A stretch of DNA of 64,000 nt from Shinisaurus crocodilurus (Eukaryota > Chordata > Lepidosauria > Squamata > Shinisauridae). This document shows positions 33,434-44,725 of this stretch, one piece after another; position 1 is the first letter of the stretch, and each line of letters starts with the position of its first letter. The DNA lies in assembly GCA_021292165.1 (NCBI GenBank), contig CM037879.1, forward strand, positions 161,688,886-161,752,885, in the 5' to 3' direction. The notes under the pieces are model-generated. The model saw nothing but the letters and a program-made list of their open reading frames with translations, had not been told where the DNA came from and did not search any database. A program made the position numbers and the translations under genes.

Positions 33434-33965
33434 TTATTTGTATGCCGCTTTTCCACAAAAATTGTGCCCAGAGCGGCTCACAACATGACAAATAGCAGTA
33501 GATATAATTAACAAAACATCAAAGAACACTAAATATAATATTCAAAAAATAATTTACAGAATGTCGGAGAACATTAAATATAATTTACAAAATATAAAAA
33601 ACCACTAAATATAATATTCAAAAAATAATTTACAAAATATCAGAGAACAATAAATATAATTTACAAAATATAAAAAACCCTAACTATAATCAAAAAATAC
33701 AATAGAAGTAATTACAGATAACCATAAACAATTCAATAATAATTATACTAAGGTCAAAAAGAAAAGAAAAGGCAAAAGCAGTAGCAACCCCCATACCCTT
33801 GCTAGCTCTCTAGGTTCATTACTGTTTCTGTCTTTGGCGCCAATTCCTTACGATTTTTATTTATCTTCTAGCACTTCTGGGAGGCATTGTAGTTTATGAG
33901 TTTGATGTTTCTCCAGGGATAGGGAGTTCCATAAGAATGGGGCAGCCACATAGTGAACCTCCCTG
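33396..33965 (-). mobile_element. LINE 3' fragment (L3/L2-like), minus strand, with (CAT)n at its end
   Basis: After a (ATC)n run (33396-33430), CCTTTATTTGTATGCCGCTT and CCCAGAGCGGCTCACAACAT are the reverse complement of an L3/L2-like 3' tail. AGGGAGTTCCATAAGAATGG and GGGGCAGCCACATAGTGAA near 33930 correspond to the NSLP-type coding end. The interior is expanded by a 75-bp tandem repeat. Confidence 0.65.
33529..33690. repeat. 75-bp AT-rich tandem repeat, two copies and a partial
   Basis: CTAAATATAATATTCAAAAA starts at 33529 and 33604, and a degenerate start (CTAACTATAATC) at about 33680. The two full units differ at few positions. The array lies within the LINE 3' UTR fragment. Confidence 0.85.
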
Positions 33966-33991
33966 CATGCCATGTCCTTGCTGTTTGAGTA

Positions 33992-34047
33992 TTTATCTAT
34001 CTATCTTATCTATCTATCGATCTATCTATCTATCGATCGATCTATTC
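33992..34047. repeat. (TATC)n microsatellite with GATC variants
   Basis: About a dozen TATC units with interspersed CGAT. Typical 3' tail microsatellite next to the LINE fragment that follows. Confidence 0.88.
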
Positions 34048-34118
34048 TATTTTTGAATCGCCCATCTAGCCACTCTGAGCGATGTACAGTCTAATTAAAT
34101 ACAAACAAAAAACAGAGC
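34048..34118 (-). mobile_element. L3-type LINE 3' tail, minus strand
   Basis: TTTTTGAATCGCCCATCTAG and CCACTCTGAGCGATGTACAG match the start of the longer minus-strand copy at 40505. Confidence 0.75.
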
Positions 34119-34325
34119 GTCAGTTAGCCCTGGGGGGGGGGGGCAGTCCAACCGGAGCAGGCCCTGATGTTCCCTCTGCCTGCTCCTGCCGCCTTCACTC
34201 CTTCCTCTTCCCCACAGGGCCCTTGTCAGTTAGCCCTGGGGGGGGGAGGGACAGTCCAACCGGAGCAGGCCCTGTTGTTTCCTCTGCCTGCTCCTGCCGC
34301 CTTCACTCCTTCTCTTCCTCTGTCT
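34119..34325. repeat. 106-bp tandem duplication
   Basis: GTCAGTTAGCCCTGGGGGGG begins at 34119 and again at 34225, each followed by CAGTCCAACCGGAGCAGGCC and CTGCTCCTGCCGCCTTCACT. The copies differ mainly in G-run length and near the end. The overlapping frames are artefacts of the duplication. Confidence 0.9.
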
Positions 34326-35791
34326 ATCTTATCACATTTCTATCCTGCCTTTCCACTTAAAATGGTACCCAAAGTGTATGGATCTATTTAGCATGTGGGC
34401 AGTAAAATCAAGGGCATTCTTGGTGTTTAGTTCTATTGGTTACTTGTTTTGTAAATCTAAGGTTTTATCTTCTGTGGCTCAGATCAGATGATTTCCAAGC
34501 CATTGTTTGAACAACTGAAAATGAGCCACAAGTTTGCACACTTCCTCTTCCCCTCTCTCGTGCAGCTTATTTTCAGTTTTCAGTCTAGTGCTGATAATAG
34601 TTTGCCAGTAATGGTCCAAATCAAGAAATTGTAGGTGGCACTTAATTTTCATACCAGAATTGAAAAGCACCATGGGTGCTAACCATAGTTTTCTAATTCA
34701 TATGCCATGGCAAAGTATCATTATCACTAAATTACAAGTGTGAAAATAAGCTGTATGAAAGAGAGCAGGTGAAGCACGCAAGTCTGCGGCTCATTCCAAA
34801 ATTCTCTCTCTCTCTTGGCATTTGATGGCCTCATCACACCCGATATCTGAATAGTGGTTTTAAAATTATCTCTCCCCCCACCCCCACCCACAGGTCTTCC
34901 CTCCTAGCCTGTCTCTCCTCTAGCCCTAATCCTTCTCCTGCTGTCTTTCCATTCAGTATTGATCTGTCTTACAATTATTGAATTGTGAGCCTGTGGTCAG
35001 GGCATGATCTGTTTTGTACTGTGCTTAGTCGCTGGTGCTGTATAAATAATAATTATATTAATGTTATCATTGTAGGTCTAATTAACATGATCCATATATA
35101 GACAAGTCTCTAAACTGATGAATTATATGGGGGAAATAAAAAATCTAACCCAAAATTGTAACTTTGGACATTTCTGGAACATCTTTGGTGTTGTGGCCTA
35201 GCTCCAGTGGGCTTTATAGTTTATAGTCAGAATCTGATCAGAAGTGGTCCGGAAGGATTTGGGCCTATTCAGCCTGTGGAATGTCAAAATCAGCGTGAAC
35301 TTATCTCTGTCAGTGTTCTTAGAGGGAAGCAGGCGGGAGTTAAGTTACTCCCATCCAGCTGCTAGCTTCTGCCCTGGCAGGGATGGATGCTGGCAGCCTC
35401 TCTGTGAGAACCTAACAGAAGTGGGGGTGGTTTTCAGAGGTGTCGCACAGCGTTAACTCAGCGAGGACTGAATGGAAATGCCCTGTTTGAGCGGGGGCCT
35501 TGTTGATGAGCTAAAATCCTTTGTCAGTTAGTTGTTCAGGAGGAGGGCTATTACAGCTACACCTTTGCTTTTCAACCTATGCCCAGGCTGGCAGCCTTGG
35601 CTAGGAACTTTCTTGCCTTAACTGCCTGAAATCCTCTCTGTTTGGACTTACTACCGTCTGAGCCTCTTGAAGTATTCTTCACATAGACTCTCCTTCCAAT
35701 TTGGACTCTTGTCTCTTGAACTTGGTATTATTAAGAACCTGCCTAAAAAGTACTGCTATACTTTTCATAGACTGTGAATTCTTTGTTTGCA
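34326..35791. other. Non-coding stretch with an L2-like tail at about 34930-35065
   Basis: TGTGAGCCTGTGGTCAGGGC, TTTTGTACTGTGCTTAG and GCTGTATAAATAATAAT resemble the 3' end of L2/L3-type LINEs on the + strand. The rest is unassigned. Confidence 0.4.
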
Positions 35792-35944
35792 ATGGATTGT
35801 GTATCTTCATCCTCATTAGCCCAGAGTTGCCAGGCGGCTTGCACTGATCCTGACTCTAGTAGTTCTGTTTATATTAGTCGTAGATTTATGCAGGCTGATG
35901 GTTGGGAAGAGGCCTTACAAAAAAATCTTGTGCCTGGACTCATG
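35792..35944 (+). other. Short frame sharing a repeat with 37959
   Basis: ATG at 35792 opens a 51-codon frame (MDCVSSSSLAQSCQAACTD at its start, then SSSVYISRRFMQADGWEEAL). The last part recurs at 37959-38028 with the same frame kept open (SSFAYISHRFMQADGWEEPL). This could be the start of a retroelement gag-like gene. The family is unknown. Confidence 0.35.
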
Positions 35945-36146
35945 TAGCGTGGAGATACCAACATGGAAACTTTGGTTGTCAAAGTCTCTAATGCATGTGG
36001 GATTACTCTGGACTTACTCTTGAACCTGTTTTGACTCTTAGATGTGATAAGCCTGCACCCATGCAGTGCTGAGGTTCCAACAAAGAATCCAAGGTTGGAC
36101 TAAACGTCTGTGTGTGTGGATTTGTCGAGGTCTTTTTATAGGACCA

Positions 36147-36280
36147 TTGTCTATGATTGCCTGGGAAGGCTTACCCCAAGAATCATTCAAGCCCCTTGCC
36201 CTGTATTTATAAACCCTTGTCTTTGTTTGCCTGGGATGGCTTATGCCAGGAATCATTCAAGCCCTTGCCCTATATTCTGA
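36147..36280. repeat. Two-copy direct repeat of about 71 bp
   Basis: TTGTCTATGATTGCCTGGGA at about 36147 and TTGTCTTTGTTTGCCTGGGA at about 36218, each followed by AATCATTCAAGCCC and TTGCCCTATATT-like text. Confidence 0.8.
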
Positions 36281-36377
36281 GCCGCAGAGATTACAATGGG
36301 GAACCAAGTTGTCTGGATCTCTGACACGGTTATAGTTATTAGCTTTGGATTGTTTTAGACTGACTTACAGCTAGGGA

Positions 36378-36672
36378 TGTTACCTTTTTGTTTTGTTTTT
36401 TTGCATTCAGAAATCGTGAGCTGGTCTGAGCGAAAGGAGAACGTTCGCGAACAGACTTGCGTGAGCCGAACAAGGCGAGTTCGCGTTTGTTGAACGGCTC
36501 ACCAAAAATTCTCGCTAGGGTTGTGTGAGAATTTTTGGTGAGCCGTTCAACAAACGCGAACTCGCCTTGTTCGGCTCATGCGAGTCTGTTTGCGATCGTT
36601 CTCCTTTTAGCTCTGCTTGGCGCACCATTCTCAAACGCAAAAACAAAGAACGGATACATCCAGCGCCTATAG
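36378..36672. mobile_element. Large foldback element with 52-bp perfect core arms
   Basis: Positions 36462-36513 are the exact inverse of 36527-36578, with a 13-base loop (GCTAGGGTTGTGT) between. Outside the core the arms continue imperfectly for about 80-90 bp each way: GAAAGGAGAACGTTCGCGAA on the left against TGCGATCGTTCTCCTTTTAG on the right, and TTTGCATTCAG against CTCAAACGCAAAAACAAAGA. The arms are CpG-rich, unlike the flanks. No coding capacity. Probably a non-autonomous DNA transposon; superfamily and exact ends are uncertain. Confidence 0.85.
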
Positions 36673-37958
36673 CTAATTGTCACCAGCTGTATGTTTTCTG
36701 AAGAGTGTAACCATTAAGCTTTTATCACAAGATTTGCTACAATAAAAGAGTCTTACTGATTTAGGGTATCATGTGTCAGAATGCCAAAGTGTGTGCTTGA
36801 AGGACCAGTCCCATGACATTTGACCCAAAACAAAATAAAATTAGCATTTGATAAATGTGTTTCTGCCTATTTGATCAACACCCAGTATATGCTGAATGAA
36901 GATTATTATAATTGTTGGATAATTAAAATTGCAATCAAAACCTATGGCTAATGTTTCACCAGGTAATTGGGTGAAATGGTTAAGATCACTGATGCCTTCT
37001 AGGGTGGTTTTCCTAGAAGGTACTCAGTGAATTATTAACAGCCTGAATAGGAAGTGGGTGTTGCTTCCAGCTTCTTCCTCTTTCTGTTCAGACTCTAGTG
37101 AGCGTGGCACCACCAGGTTGTTGTCTCCACGTGGTCCTTGTAGCAGCATGTAGCCAGAGTTGCTGGTCTGAACTCCACAAGTTCAGACCCCAAGTATTTC
37201 CAAATGAACTTGTAACCAACTGTAAGAAACGCTTTTAAGCCTGCCTGAATGAAACTGCATAATCTGAGTGAGTAAATGTTACTTTTAACTTTTACAAGAC
37301 TGTGTCTCTGATTATTGTTCTGAGGGAGAGAAAAGGGGGCAAAACCAGGGAAATCCAGTCTGCCTTAAAGCATCCTGGATTACCAAATGCTAACTGGCTA
37401 ACACTAGCCAAATCTAAGCTTCTTTTAAGCTGGAAAGGGACTCTATTCTGCTGATCTCACTAACGTGAGATAGGAAGGATATTACTCCACAATATATCCT
37501 CTCCTAGTATCTTGAAAAAGATACTAGGAGAGTATATCTTGATACTATTATGATGATAATAGGGTAGCTGAACTTAGGGTAACTTTGGGAAATGGGCCTA
37601 GAAAACTCAACCTTTCATGGGCGGGAACATAGGGCATGAAATATGCATAAGTACTTTTCCTAAGCTACCATATCTTTGGAAGCTGTTTCTTATGACTAAT
37701 TGGACTGATGGGAGTTTAGAGAACCAGAATTTGCTAGATGATGTTAAGAAATGGAAAAACCTCAGGGGAACATTAAAACTGCTAGTGATAATCTAATAGA
37801 GATAATGTCTGCTTAGATGCTCAAAGGGTGTGATGGAAACTTCATTGCTTTGGATTGCTAGAAATTATGAGGCAGTCGTTATCCATTATTTAATATGATG
37901 GGACTGAAGTGCGCTGTTAAGAAGTTTTTACATAATCATTTTATTAAAAAGAATCTAG
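36673..37958. other. Unassigned stretch
   Basis: Sequence near 37000-37330 (TGAGTGAGTAAATGTTACTT, GACTGTGTCTCTGATTATTG) has the look of an LTR 3' part. No matching partner was found. A short local repeat of TATCTTGAAAAAGATA text occurs near 37510. Confidence 0.3.
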
Positions 37959-38028
37959 TAGTTTTGCATATATTAGTCATAGATTTATGCAGGCTGATGG
38001 CTGGGAAGAGCCCTTACAAAAAATCCAA
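37959..38028 (+). repeat. Second copy of the 35860 repeat
   Basis: About 70 bp matching 35860-35928, including TCATAGATTTATGCAGGCTG and TGGGAAGAG. The two copies are direct repeats 2.1 kb apart. Confidence 0.8.
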
Positions 38029-40285
38029 ACAACTCCCAGGACAAGTTGCATTCACAGTAGTAAAGCCTCAGTTTGTTTGGTCTTAGCTTCTGCCAGTCCA
38101 GCTCAGCATATCATTCCATTCTGACTTCAAATAGCCACTCTCTCACCTATCAACCTACATTTGATTGGAAAGAATAGAGCTGTGGCTTATTAAAAACAAA
38201 CGAACATGGCCAGGACAACATGGAAGGCCAATCAAGTTTGAGAATATTATACCAGTTTGCTAAGTGTGAGTGAAGCCTGAGGTTTGTGTGCATGCCCCCC
38301 TTTCTTTCTTTTGCACAACTGTGAGAAAGACTTTGGCAGAGTTTAGTTTTATTTTTCATAAAAGCTGGCTTGTCGTTCTGTACAAACCAGAGTTTGTGGT
38401 TGAAAAGAAACTTGGTTAGTTTCTAAACAAGTCAGCTTCATGCTGGTTTAATTCCTGCAATATAGCTTTCTTCCCCACAATAGTACCTGCTTTATCTCTT
38501 AAGATCCAATTATTTAAAGTCAGTGTAAATAATTTATTTCTTGGAGGAATTTGTCCCATCTGAAGGAATATGGAGGAAAGCCTGACATATTAAATGCCTT
38601 ACTTGGTTGTCTCTTATTGTGGTAAGAGAATATAAACATTTTCTAGTACCACCCCTTTTTTCAGTTACGTACTTTTACTATAGTTGACAAGGTTAACGCT
38701 GCTAAAGAAGTTTCCAGTGGTTTTCAAATATACATCAATTGTAATTAATGACAACTCATTTGAATCCTCATCTAGAGATGTTTGTGAACAAGGTGCCATG
38801 TGCAAGGAAGGAAGAGCTAAATCTGCAAACGTTTTGCAGATATGGAAAGCTGAAAAGGATTCATTATTATTTTTTGACAATGGAGATCCTGTTTCTTCCT
38901 CTTGAAAGGACTTGTGTACAACATCATCCCTACCCTTAACCTTTATTTCCTTATCAAAGAAACCTTGGGGGTGGGGGCATTTTTAATATAGGTATTTCTG
39001 TAAGAGAACAGCTTGTTTTATTTATAGCCTCAACCCTGATGTGATGCCCTCTGAAGACAGTGTGGTTTCTTCTCCTTGTATCCTTATTCAAAACTATTAT
39101 TTGATGTGCATTGGTTAGCTGATGTGTAAATAACGAGTAACTATTGTTTATTTATTTAGTCCATTTTATCTCCTGACTTCTTCCGTCAAGGAACACAAGG
39201 TGATGTACATGGGGTTCCCAGATGGTCTTCCATTCAGGCACTGACAGATGCAAACCTGCTTAGCTTCAACAGAGTGGGTGCATCACATGCCCTGAGATCA
39301 TTACCTGTGCCCTATAGGTTACTTGAACTATTGGTTAGTTGATGTTTGTTGAAGGGTGAGCGGGGGTAGGTGGGTGGAGACTGAATGAGCAGTCCCGTGC
39401 TTTTCCTTTGCCTGCTTACTGTTTGTTTTGTGCCTTCACCAAGTTTGTTGCTTGGAAAGATCATCTGGAACAGATGAGATTACTTGGCTGTCATTTGTCA
39501 CTCCACTGGAGTGTACTGCTAAGCAGTGTTTACAGTCCAGTGCTTACACTTATGTTCCATAAATATTTTAAAGTGTTTGCAGGCAGAACTTTTACAGTAC
39601 TTCAAATTTCCTATATTACATTCACACATTAGCATTATATCATGCCTTCCAACATTTCACAGATGAAAATAGGGACACACGTGAATTTGAAAGAGGTATG
39701 CTTAAGCAACATGAAGGTGTGAGCAAGAGGGTGTGGCCAGGCAACATGAGGGCGTGGCCAAGGGTATTGCCAGGCAACCAAAGGGCTTGGTCGGGTACAA
39801 AAGTTATTAGAGGAAACACACAAAATCTTATATATTATAATTATTACATTATTATATTATATATTATTTTATAATATTTTATAAGTGGCTTTTGTAATTT
39901 TTTAAAAAAAACCTTACTTAAACCCTTAATTGTTAATATCTGGTGTTTTTCATGGGGGTGGGGGTCAGTGCTTGCAGGGCAATCTCTTTTTGTTTTAAAA
40001 TGGTCAGGATTGGCACAAATTCAGCAGGTGATGCTTACCCACCCACCCCACACCCCCAAACATGGAGCTTCAGAGAGAAGGGGAAGTTTCTTGTATTTCC
40101 TGCTAACACTGTAAACTCACCTGTTAGAGACACAGAGTCAGCTCTGTTAGGAAATAAAATCTTTGGCAATATAAAGATAGGAATTGTGTGATTAATTCCC
40201 TCATTCACCTCTCCATCGGTCCAGGCTTTCTCCCAGCTACTCCCTTTCCCATAGCAACCTGCAGCAGAGGCAGCAGGGAGAGCGC
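38029..40285. other. Long stretch, mostly unassigned
   Basis: About 39150-39300 (ACAAGGTGATGTACATGGGG, CACTGACAGATGCAAACCTG) resembles a decayed SINE or LINE end. About 39715-39800 holds degenerate copies of GTGTGGCCAGGCAAC. About 39833-39895 is a nearly pure AT block. No gene is supported. Confidence 0.35.
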
Positions 40286-40330
40286 GTGCGCGCGCGCATG
40301 CACACACATACACAAACACACACACACACC
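40286..40330. repeat. (GC/CA)n alternating tract
   Basis: GCGTGCGCGCGCGCATGCAC followed by ACACAC repeats. Alternating purine-pyrimidine over about 45 bp, Z-DNA-prone like 442-482. Confidence 0.85.
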
Positions 40331-40413
40331 CTCGCCTGCCCCCCCCCCCAGCTTAGCAGCATCTGTTCCCTCCCTGCTTACTGCTGCTGTTCAAGCCTAA
40401 GCAGAACTATCTT

Positions 40414-40486
40414 AAAGGGGCCATGGGCAAAATTGCAGCTAAGGTAAAACTGCAAGCTTAGCTGCAATTTTGCCCATGGCCCCTTT
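40414..40486. repeat. Perfect inverted repeat, 29-bp arms
   Basis: 40414-40442 (AAAGGGGCCATGGGCAAAAT start) is the exact inverse of 40458-40486, with a 15-bp spacer. It could form a strong hairpin or be a very small foldback element. It abuts the (ATTT)n run and the L3 fragment. Confidence 0.9.
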
Positions 40487-40900
40487 ATTTATTTATTTAT
40501 TTATTATGTTTTTGAATCGCCCATCTGGCCAGTCATCCAGCCACTCTGAGCGATGTACAGTCCAATAAAATACAAGAACAAAACAGAGTGTAAAACACAA
40601 TTAAAAGCAGTACAAAATTTAAAAATCCTAACCCACCCCATATTCCCACCTGAAAAACCACGTTTTTAATGCACGGCGGAAGCTAATCAAGGAAAGGGCA
40701 TGGCGGAGGTCACTGGGGAGAGAGTTCCATAAATTGGGGGCTGCCACAGAAAAGGCCTTCCTCCTAGTCCCCACCAGCCTAGTTTCTCTGGCTGATGGGA
40801 CAGGAAGAAGGCAGTCCGTGGCAGATCTTGTTGAGCGGCCTACTTGATGTTGCTGGAGGCAGGGGAATTTGGGACTCTGCATGACAAAGTGAGAAGCTGT
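40487..40900 (-). mobile_element. L3-type LINE 3' end, minus strand
   Basis: After an (ATTT)n tail (40487-40506), GAATCGCCCATCTGGCCAGT and GAGCGATGTACAGTCC open the 3' UTR read backwards. The minus frame 40628-40882 encodes TRLVGTRRKAFSVAAPNLWN, SLPSDLRHALSLISFRRALK. Only the last 60 or so codons are kept. Confidence 0.85.
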
Positions 40901-41512
40901 GATGTCTTAAGGGTTTTTGTGATGGTCCTGGCATTTTCGGGGCAACTGGAGATTATGTTATATTATAATTGAAACAGGAATGCTACATGTGCAAAATAAT
41001 ATTTCTGCATCAACACACAGGCCCGGTTGATCAGCACCATCTTCTTAGGAGAATCAGAGGCAGGGACCTCAACTGGTTCTTTCAGAGAGGGCTATCTGTA
41101 GAAATTAACTGTGGAGTAAAAGTCCATACTTAATACCTCATCCTCTTGAGATATGGTCTCATGCTCTTGTGATATGGTCTCTTCTTCTTCTGTTTAACAG
41201 AGAATCTGCTTCTTTTCAGATGGGTACAAAACTAATAGAATCTCTTGTGGAACCATTAAAGATTAATAAGTCAATTATGGCCTAAACCTCTGTGAGTCAG
41301 AAAAAAAGAAGAAAAAGCCACAAGAATCTTTATTGTTTTACCAAGCAATCTGATTTTAAGAAAGCCACAAGAATCTTTGTTTTACCGAGCAATCTGATTT
41401 TCCCTGGGATAGTGTCACGGAGACCATCGGATTTGTCGGGTTCCCTCTCCTTAGGCTGTAGACACCGATCTTGGGAGACAAAATCTGACATTGGGCTGTT
41501 CCCCTCCCCCAG
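40901..41512. other. Unassigned stretch
   Basis: Contains a short duplicated segment (AAAGCCACAAGAATCTTT near 41314 and 41361). The last 20 bases form a polypyrimidine-rich acceptor context. Confidence 0.4.
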
Positions 41513-41691
41513 CCCGATCCCCTTGAAGCAGCTGTGGAAAGCACCACAGCAGTTGCTCCACCGAAGTCTCAGCAGCAACTTCAGAGGAGTTCAGGGAGGA
41601 TGAAAAGTGGGCAGGATGGTGGGCAGGGAGGGAAGCAGAGAGACCAGGATCCTCAGGATCCTACAGCGTCTCGGTCAGCATCACTGCCCAC
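41513..41691 (+). CDS. Candidate coding exon, unidentified
   Basis: A pyrimidine-rich acceptor (GGCTGTTCCCCTCCCCCAG) precedes 41513, and a full GTAAGT donor follows the segment near 41692. The frame is open throughout: PDPLEAAVESTTAVAPPKSQ, then a glutamine-, glycine- and serine-rich part (DGGQGGKQRDQDPQDP) and SRSASLPTI. Entry is phase 0, compatible with the phase-0 exit of the 9139-9450 exon on the same strand, and the low-complexity style is similar. If joined, the intron would be about 32 kb or contain further exons. Against this, the segment lies in unassigned sequence that could be retroelement debris, and a minus-strand frame overlaps its start. I do not recognise the protein. Confidence 0.35.
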
Positions 41692-43796
41692 CATCAGTAA
41701 GTCAGCTAGATGGAATCAGAGACCTGTATTATGCAAGCCTTCTACCTCATATGTGTATTGAAGTGCTACGCTTCAGTGACTTTTATGTACTCTGTTGTTT
41801 ATAGTGTGAAATTCCTAGTAGTTCCGCTCCATTAAAGGCGTTATGAACATAGCTGTCTCCTGTCTCAATACGATTCAGTGTCAATGGCTTGCCGCGGTTG
41901 AGTTTAAACCTTGCGGAAGCCGTGTAAAGGGCATTTTCTCAGTGCCGGTTAACCCTTTAATTCCCGAACTAACGCAAAGGACCAGCCCCGGTCCTCCACA
42001 AATAATAATAAATGTCCTCCTCCTGCCCTGCCTTGCTCTGGGTGACAGGTCATAGGATAGACAGAACTCCAATCCAGAATTACTCCCAAGGTGTGGACCT
42101 GGTCTTTGAAGGGTAGTACAAGTCCAGTCCATAACAGGACATATCCCCACTCGCTCGCAGCTCTCCCAATCCACGTTGTAATTTACATCAGCAGTTAGGA
42201 GTATGAAATTAGGATGGTAGTTATTCCAGATCAGTGAATGGGAACTGTGTTAATTTGGTGGTGTTAAGAATACAGTCAACCTACCCAATAGGCATGACAA
42301 AGGGTAGTATCTCATGATGTATTTGGCAGATGCTTCTGGTAGAGTAACATCATCATTTTGCATTTATCTGTTATGTGGCTGTTGCTAAAATCGGGGTATA
42401 CGGTAAAGTTATGTAACAGTTGACATTGTCCATTAGGACACCTGTTTTTTTGTTAACTAGATCGGATTTGGCATGCAAAAGATATTTATGTAACTTTTCT
42501 GGAGTCCTTTTCCCCAGTATTTTTCTTACATTATTGCATCTCTTTTCCATATGCTAGCTTACTGGATGGATTTTTCTGTTTTGTTTTTCCCTGTATAGCT
42601 GCAAATATTATCCCTGTGATGCTCATTTCATTATTATTTATGGCCTGCCGGAGTAATGTTATTATCGTTGATTACTCACAATAGGTTATTTCATCAAACT
42701 GTTTTCAGAAAGCTTGAGAAAAGAATAAGAGGTGAAATTCCATAATCAATGCAGCCAGCATGATTTGTAGTGTTGTGTAGCTGACATCTCCCCCCCCCCC
42801 CCCAATATTCAGAAAGAAACAAACACTTGAATGCCTCTTGTTTGGTTTCTAATGGCCTTGCTGTCAAAATAGTAACCCTTTTTTCAAGCCTTCTTTTTTT
42901 AGCCTCCAGTTAATAATTTGTAAGAAGCAAGCTAATTTCAATGACTGTAAAGAGCATAATGTAAAGTATGTATTGACACTGTATGTACATACAGCAGGGA
43001 GCTGCAGGAAAACCCAGCTCCCTACCTATATGATATATGTAAGCGCATAGAGGTTTGGGGCTCACATTGCAGTTCTTGATGTAAACATTTGAAAATGCAA
43101 TGTGTGATGGAAATGACCCCTAAAACCTGTTCACACATGCATATCTATTACTTGGTACCAGCTGCTTCACAGCTGAATGTGTGAATTGACACACATTCGA
43201 GGCGGGTATGAAATAATATGCAAGTTATCTCTTCTGTGTTTGTTTCTGAATGGTTGCTGTGTTTGTTCTGAATGGTTGATTCACCATGTAAGATACTATC
43301 TGTGATTAATATATATGTGTGAGCCTGCCCTTAGCTTCAGATTTATCATATTATATGCAGTTCAAATTAATCCTTTTATCATACAGTGTGCTAAATGTTT
43401 TTTGGGGGGGTTATTCTGGGTTTGTCCCCCCGAGTTGTTTTTGTTTGATTGGGTTTAGTCGAAAATTTCTGTCGCGTTACTGAATACCTGCCAAGACCAA
43501 GGTTCAGATTCCTTTATTTTCACAGCCATCACTGATGAATCACTGAAAATCTGACAACAAAGTGGGAAGCTCAATACCTTACAAGGCCATCAGCTTTCAT
43601 GATTTATCCACAACAGCAAGAGAAAGGAACCAGAACTTTGAAGTCAGTATTTGAGAAATCAAGGAGGACCTTTCGTTCAAATATTTCTATTTCTGCAGTT
43701 GTGTTTTGATTTAAGCCTTCAAATAAATGCTGTTGAAATCCTTTAAAGAAAACAGTGGATTTTAGCTTTTCCATTTGGCTTATATGATATAAACAT
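41692..43796. other. Unassigned stretch
   Basis: A segment near 41830-42180 is CpG-richer (TTGCCGCGGTTGAG) without a recognised family. A C run lies at about 42790-42805. No gene is supported. Confidence 0.35.
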
Positions 43797-44463
43797 TAGG
43801 AACATAAGAACAGCCATGCTGGATCAGACCAAGGGTCCAGCTAGTCCAGCATTCTGTTCACACAGTGGCTAACCAGCTGCTCATGGGAAACCCACAAGTA
43901 GGATATGAGTGCAAAAGCACCCTCCTGCTTCTGTTCCCCAGAAACTGGTGTACGTATGTCTTTGATACTGGAGTTAGCATATAGCCATTAGGACTAGTAG
44001 CCATTGATAGCCTTACCCTCCATAGATGTGTCCAATCGCCTTTTAAAGCCATCCAAATTGAAGGCCATCACTATATGTTGTCTTTTTCTCCACAAAAACA
44101 GTCCCAGATATTGTAACCTTTCCTCATAGAGGAGTTGCTCCTTTCCCTTGATCATTTTAGTTACCCCTTTCTGCACTTCTTCCACTCTATAATATCCTTT
44201 TTTAGGTGTGGTGACCAGAACTGAGCACAGTATTCCAAGTGTGGTCACACCATAGATTTGTATAAGGACAGTATGATATTGGCAGTTTTATTTTTTATTA
44301 CTTTCCGAATTATACCTAACATGGAATTTGCCTTTTTCACAGCAGCCGCACACTGGGTTGACATTTTCATCGAGCTGTCCATATTGTTCTATGAATCTTT
44401 CCATATATCAGAAACATTCAACTTGGTTAGGCAAATTGGTCAACTTAATTTTCTAGCCATACA
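43797..44463 (-). mobile_element. CR1 LINE 3' part, minus strand, longest copy
   Basis: Begins ACATAAGAACAGCCATGCTG and GATCAGACCAAGGGTCCAGC, the inverse of the CR1 3' tail. The minus frame 43994-44248 encodes LGILCSVLVTTPKKGYYRVE, QLLYEERLQYLGLF and FNLDGFKRRLDTSMEGKAIN. Further in, ATTTGCCTTTTTCACAGCAG and ACATTTTCATCGAGCTGTCC extend it further 5' than the other copies here. Confidence 0.85.
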
Positions 44464-44465
44464 TA

Positions 44466-44725
44466 TAGTAATACCTTGGATTGCAAGCATAATTCGTTCC
44501 GGAACCGTGCTTGTAATCTAAAACACTCTTATATCAAAGCAAGTCTTTGGCAGGCATGAGCGGGGCCGATTTCAGCCCGCTACGCCCGCTCGAGGCGAGC
44601 GGTTACATCCCTATACTTGTATTGCAAGACGTCACTTGTTTATCAAGTCAAAATTTATTTTAAAAAATTTGCTTGTCTTGCAAAACGCTCTCAGACCAAG
44701 TTACTTGCAATCCAAGGTATTACTG
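44466..44725. mobile_element. Tc1/mariner-type MITE, copy 1
   Basis: 260 bp with terminal inverted repeats: left TAGTAATACCTTGGATTGCA and right TTGCAATCCAAGGTATTACT, flanked by TA on both sides (44464-44465 and 44726-44727), the mariner target duplication. Compared with the copy at 47941 the orientation is reversed, and an extra CpG-rich piece (GCCCGCTACGCCCGCTCGAG) is present near 44575. No transposase. Confidence 0.85.
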
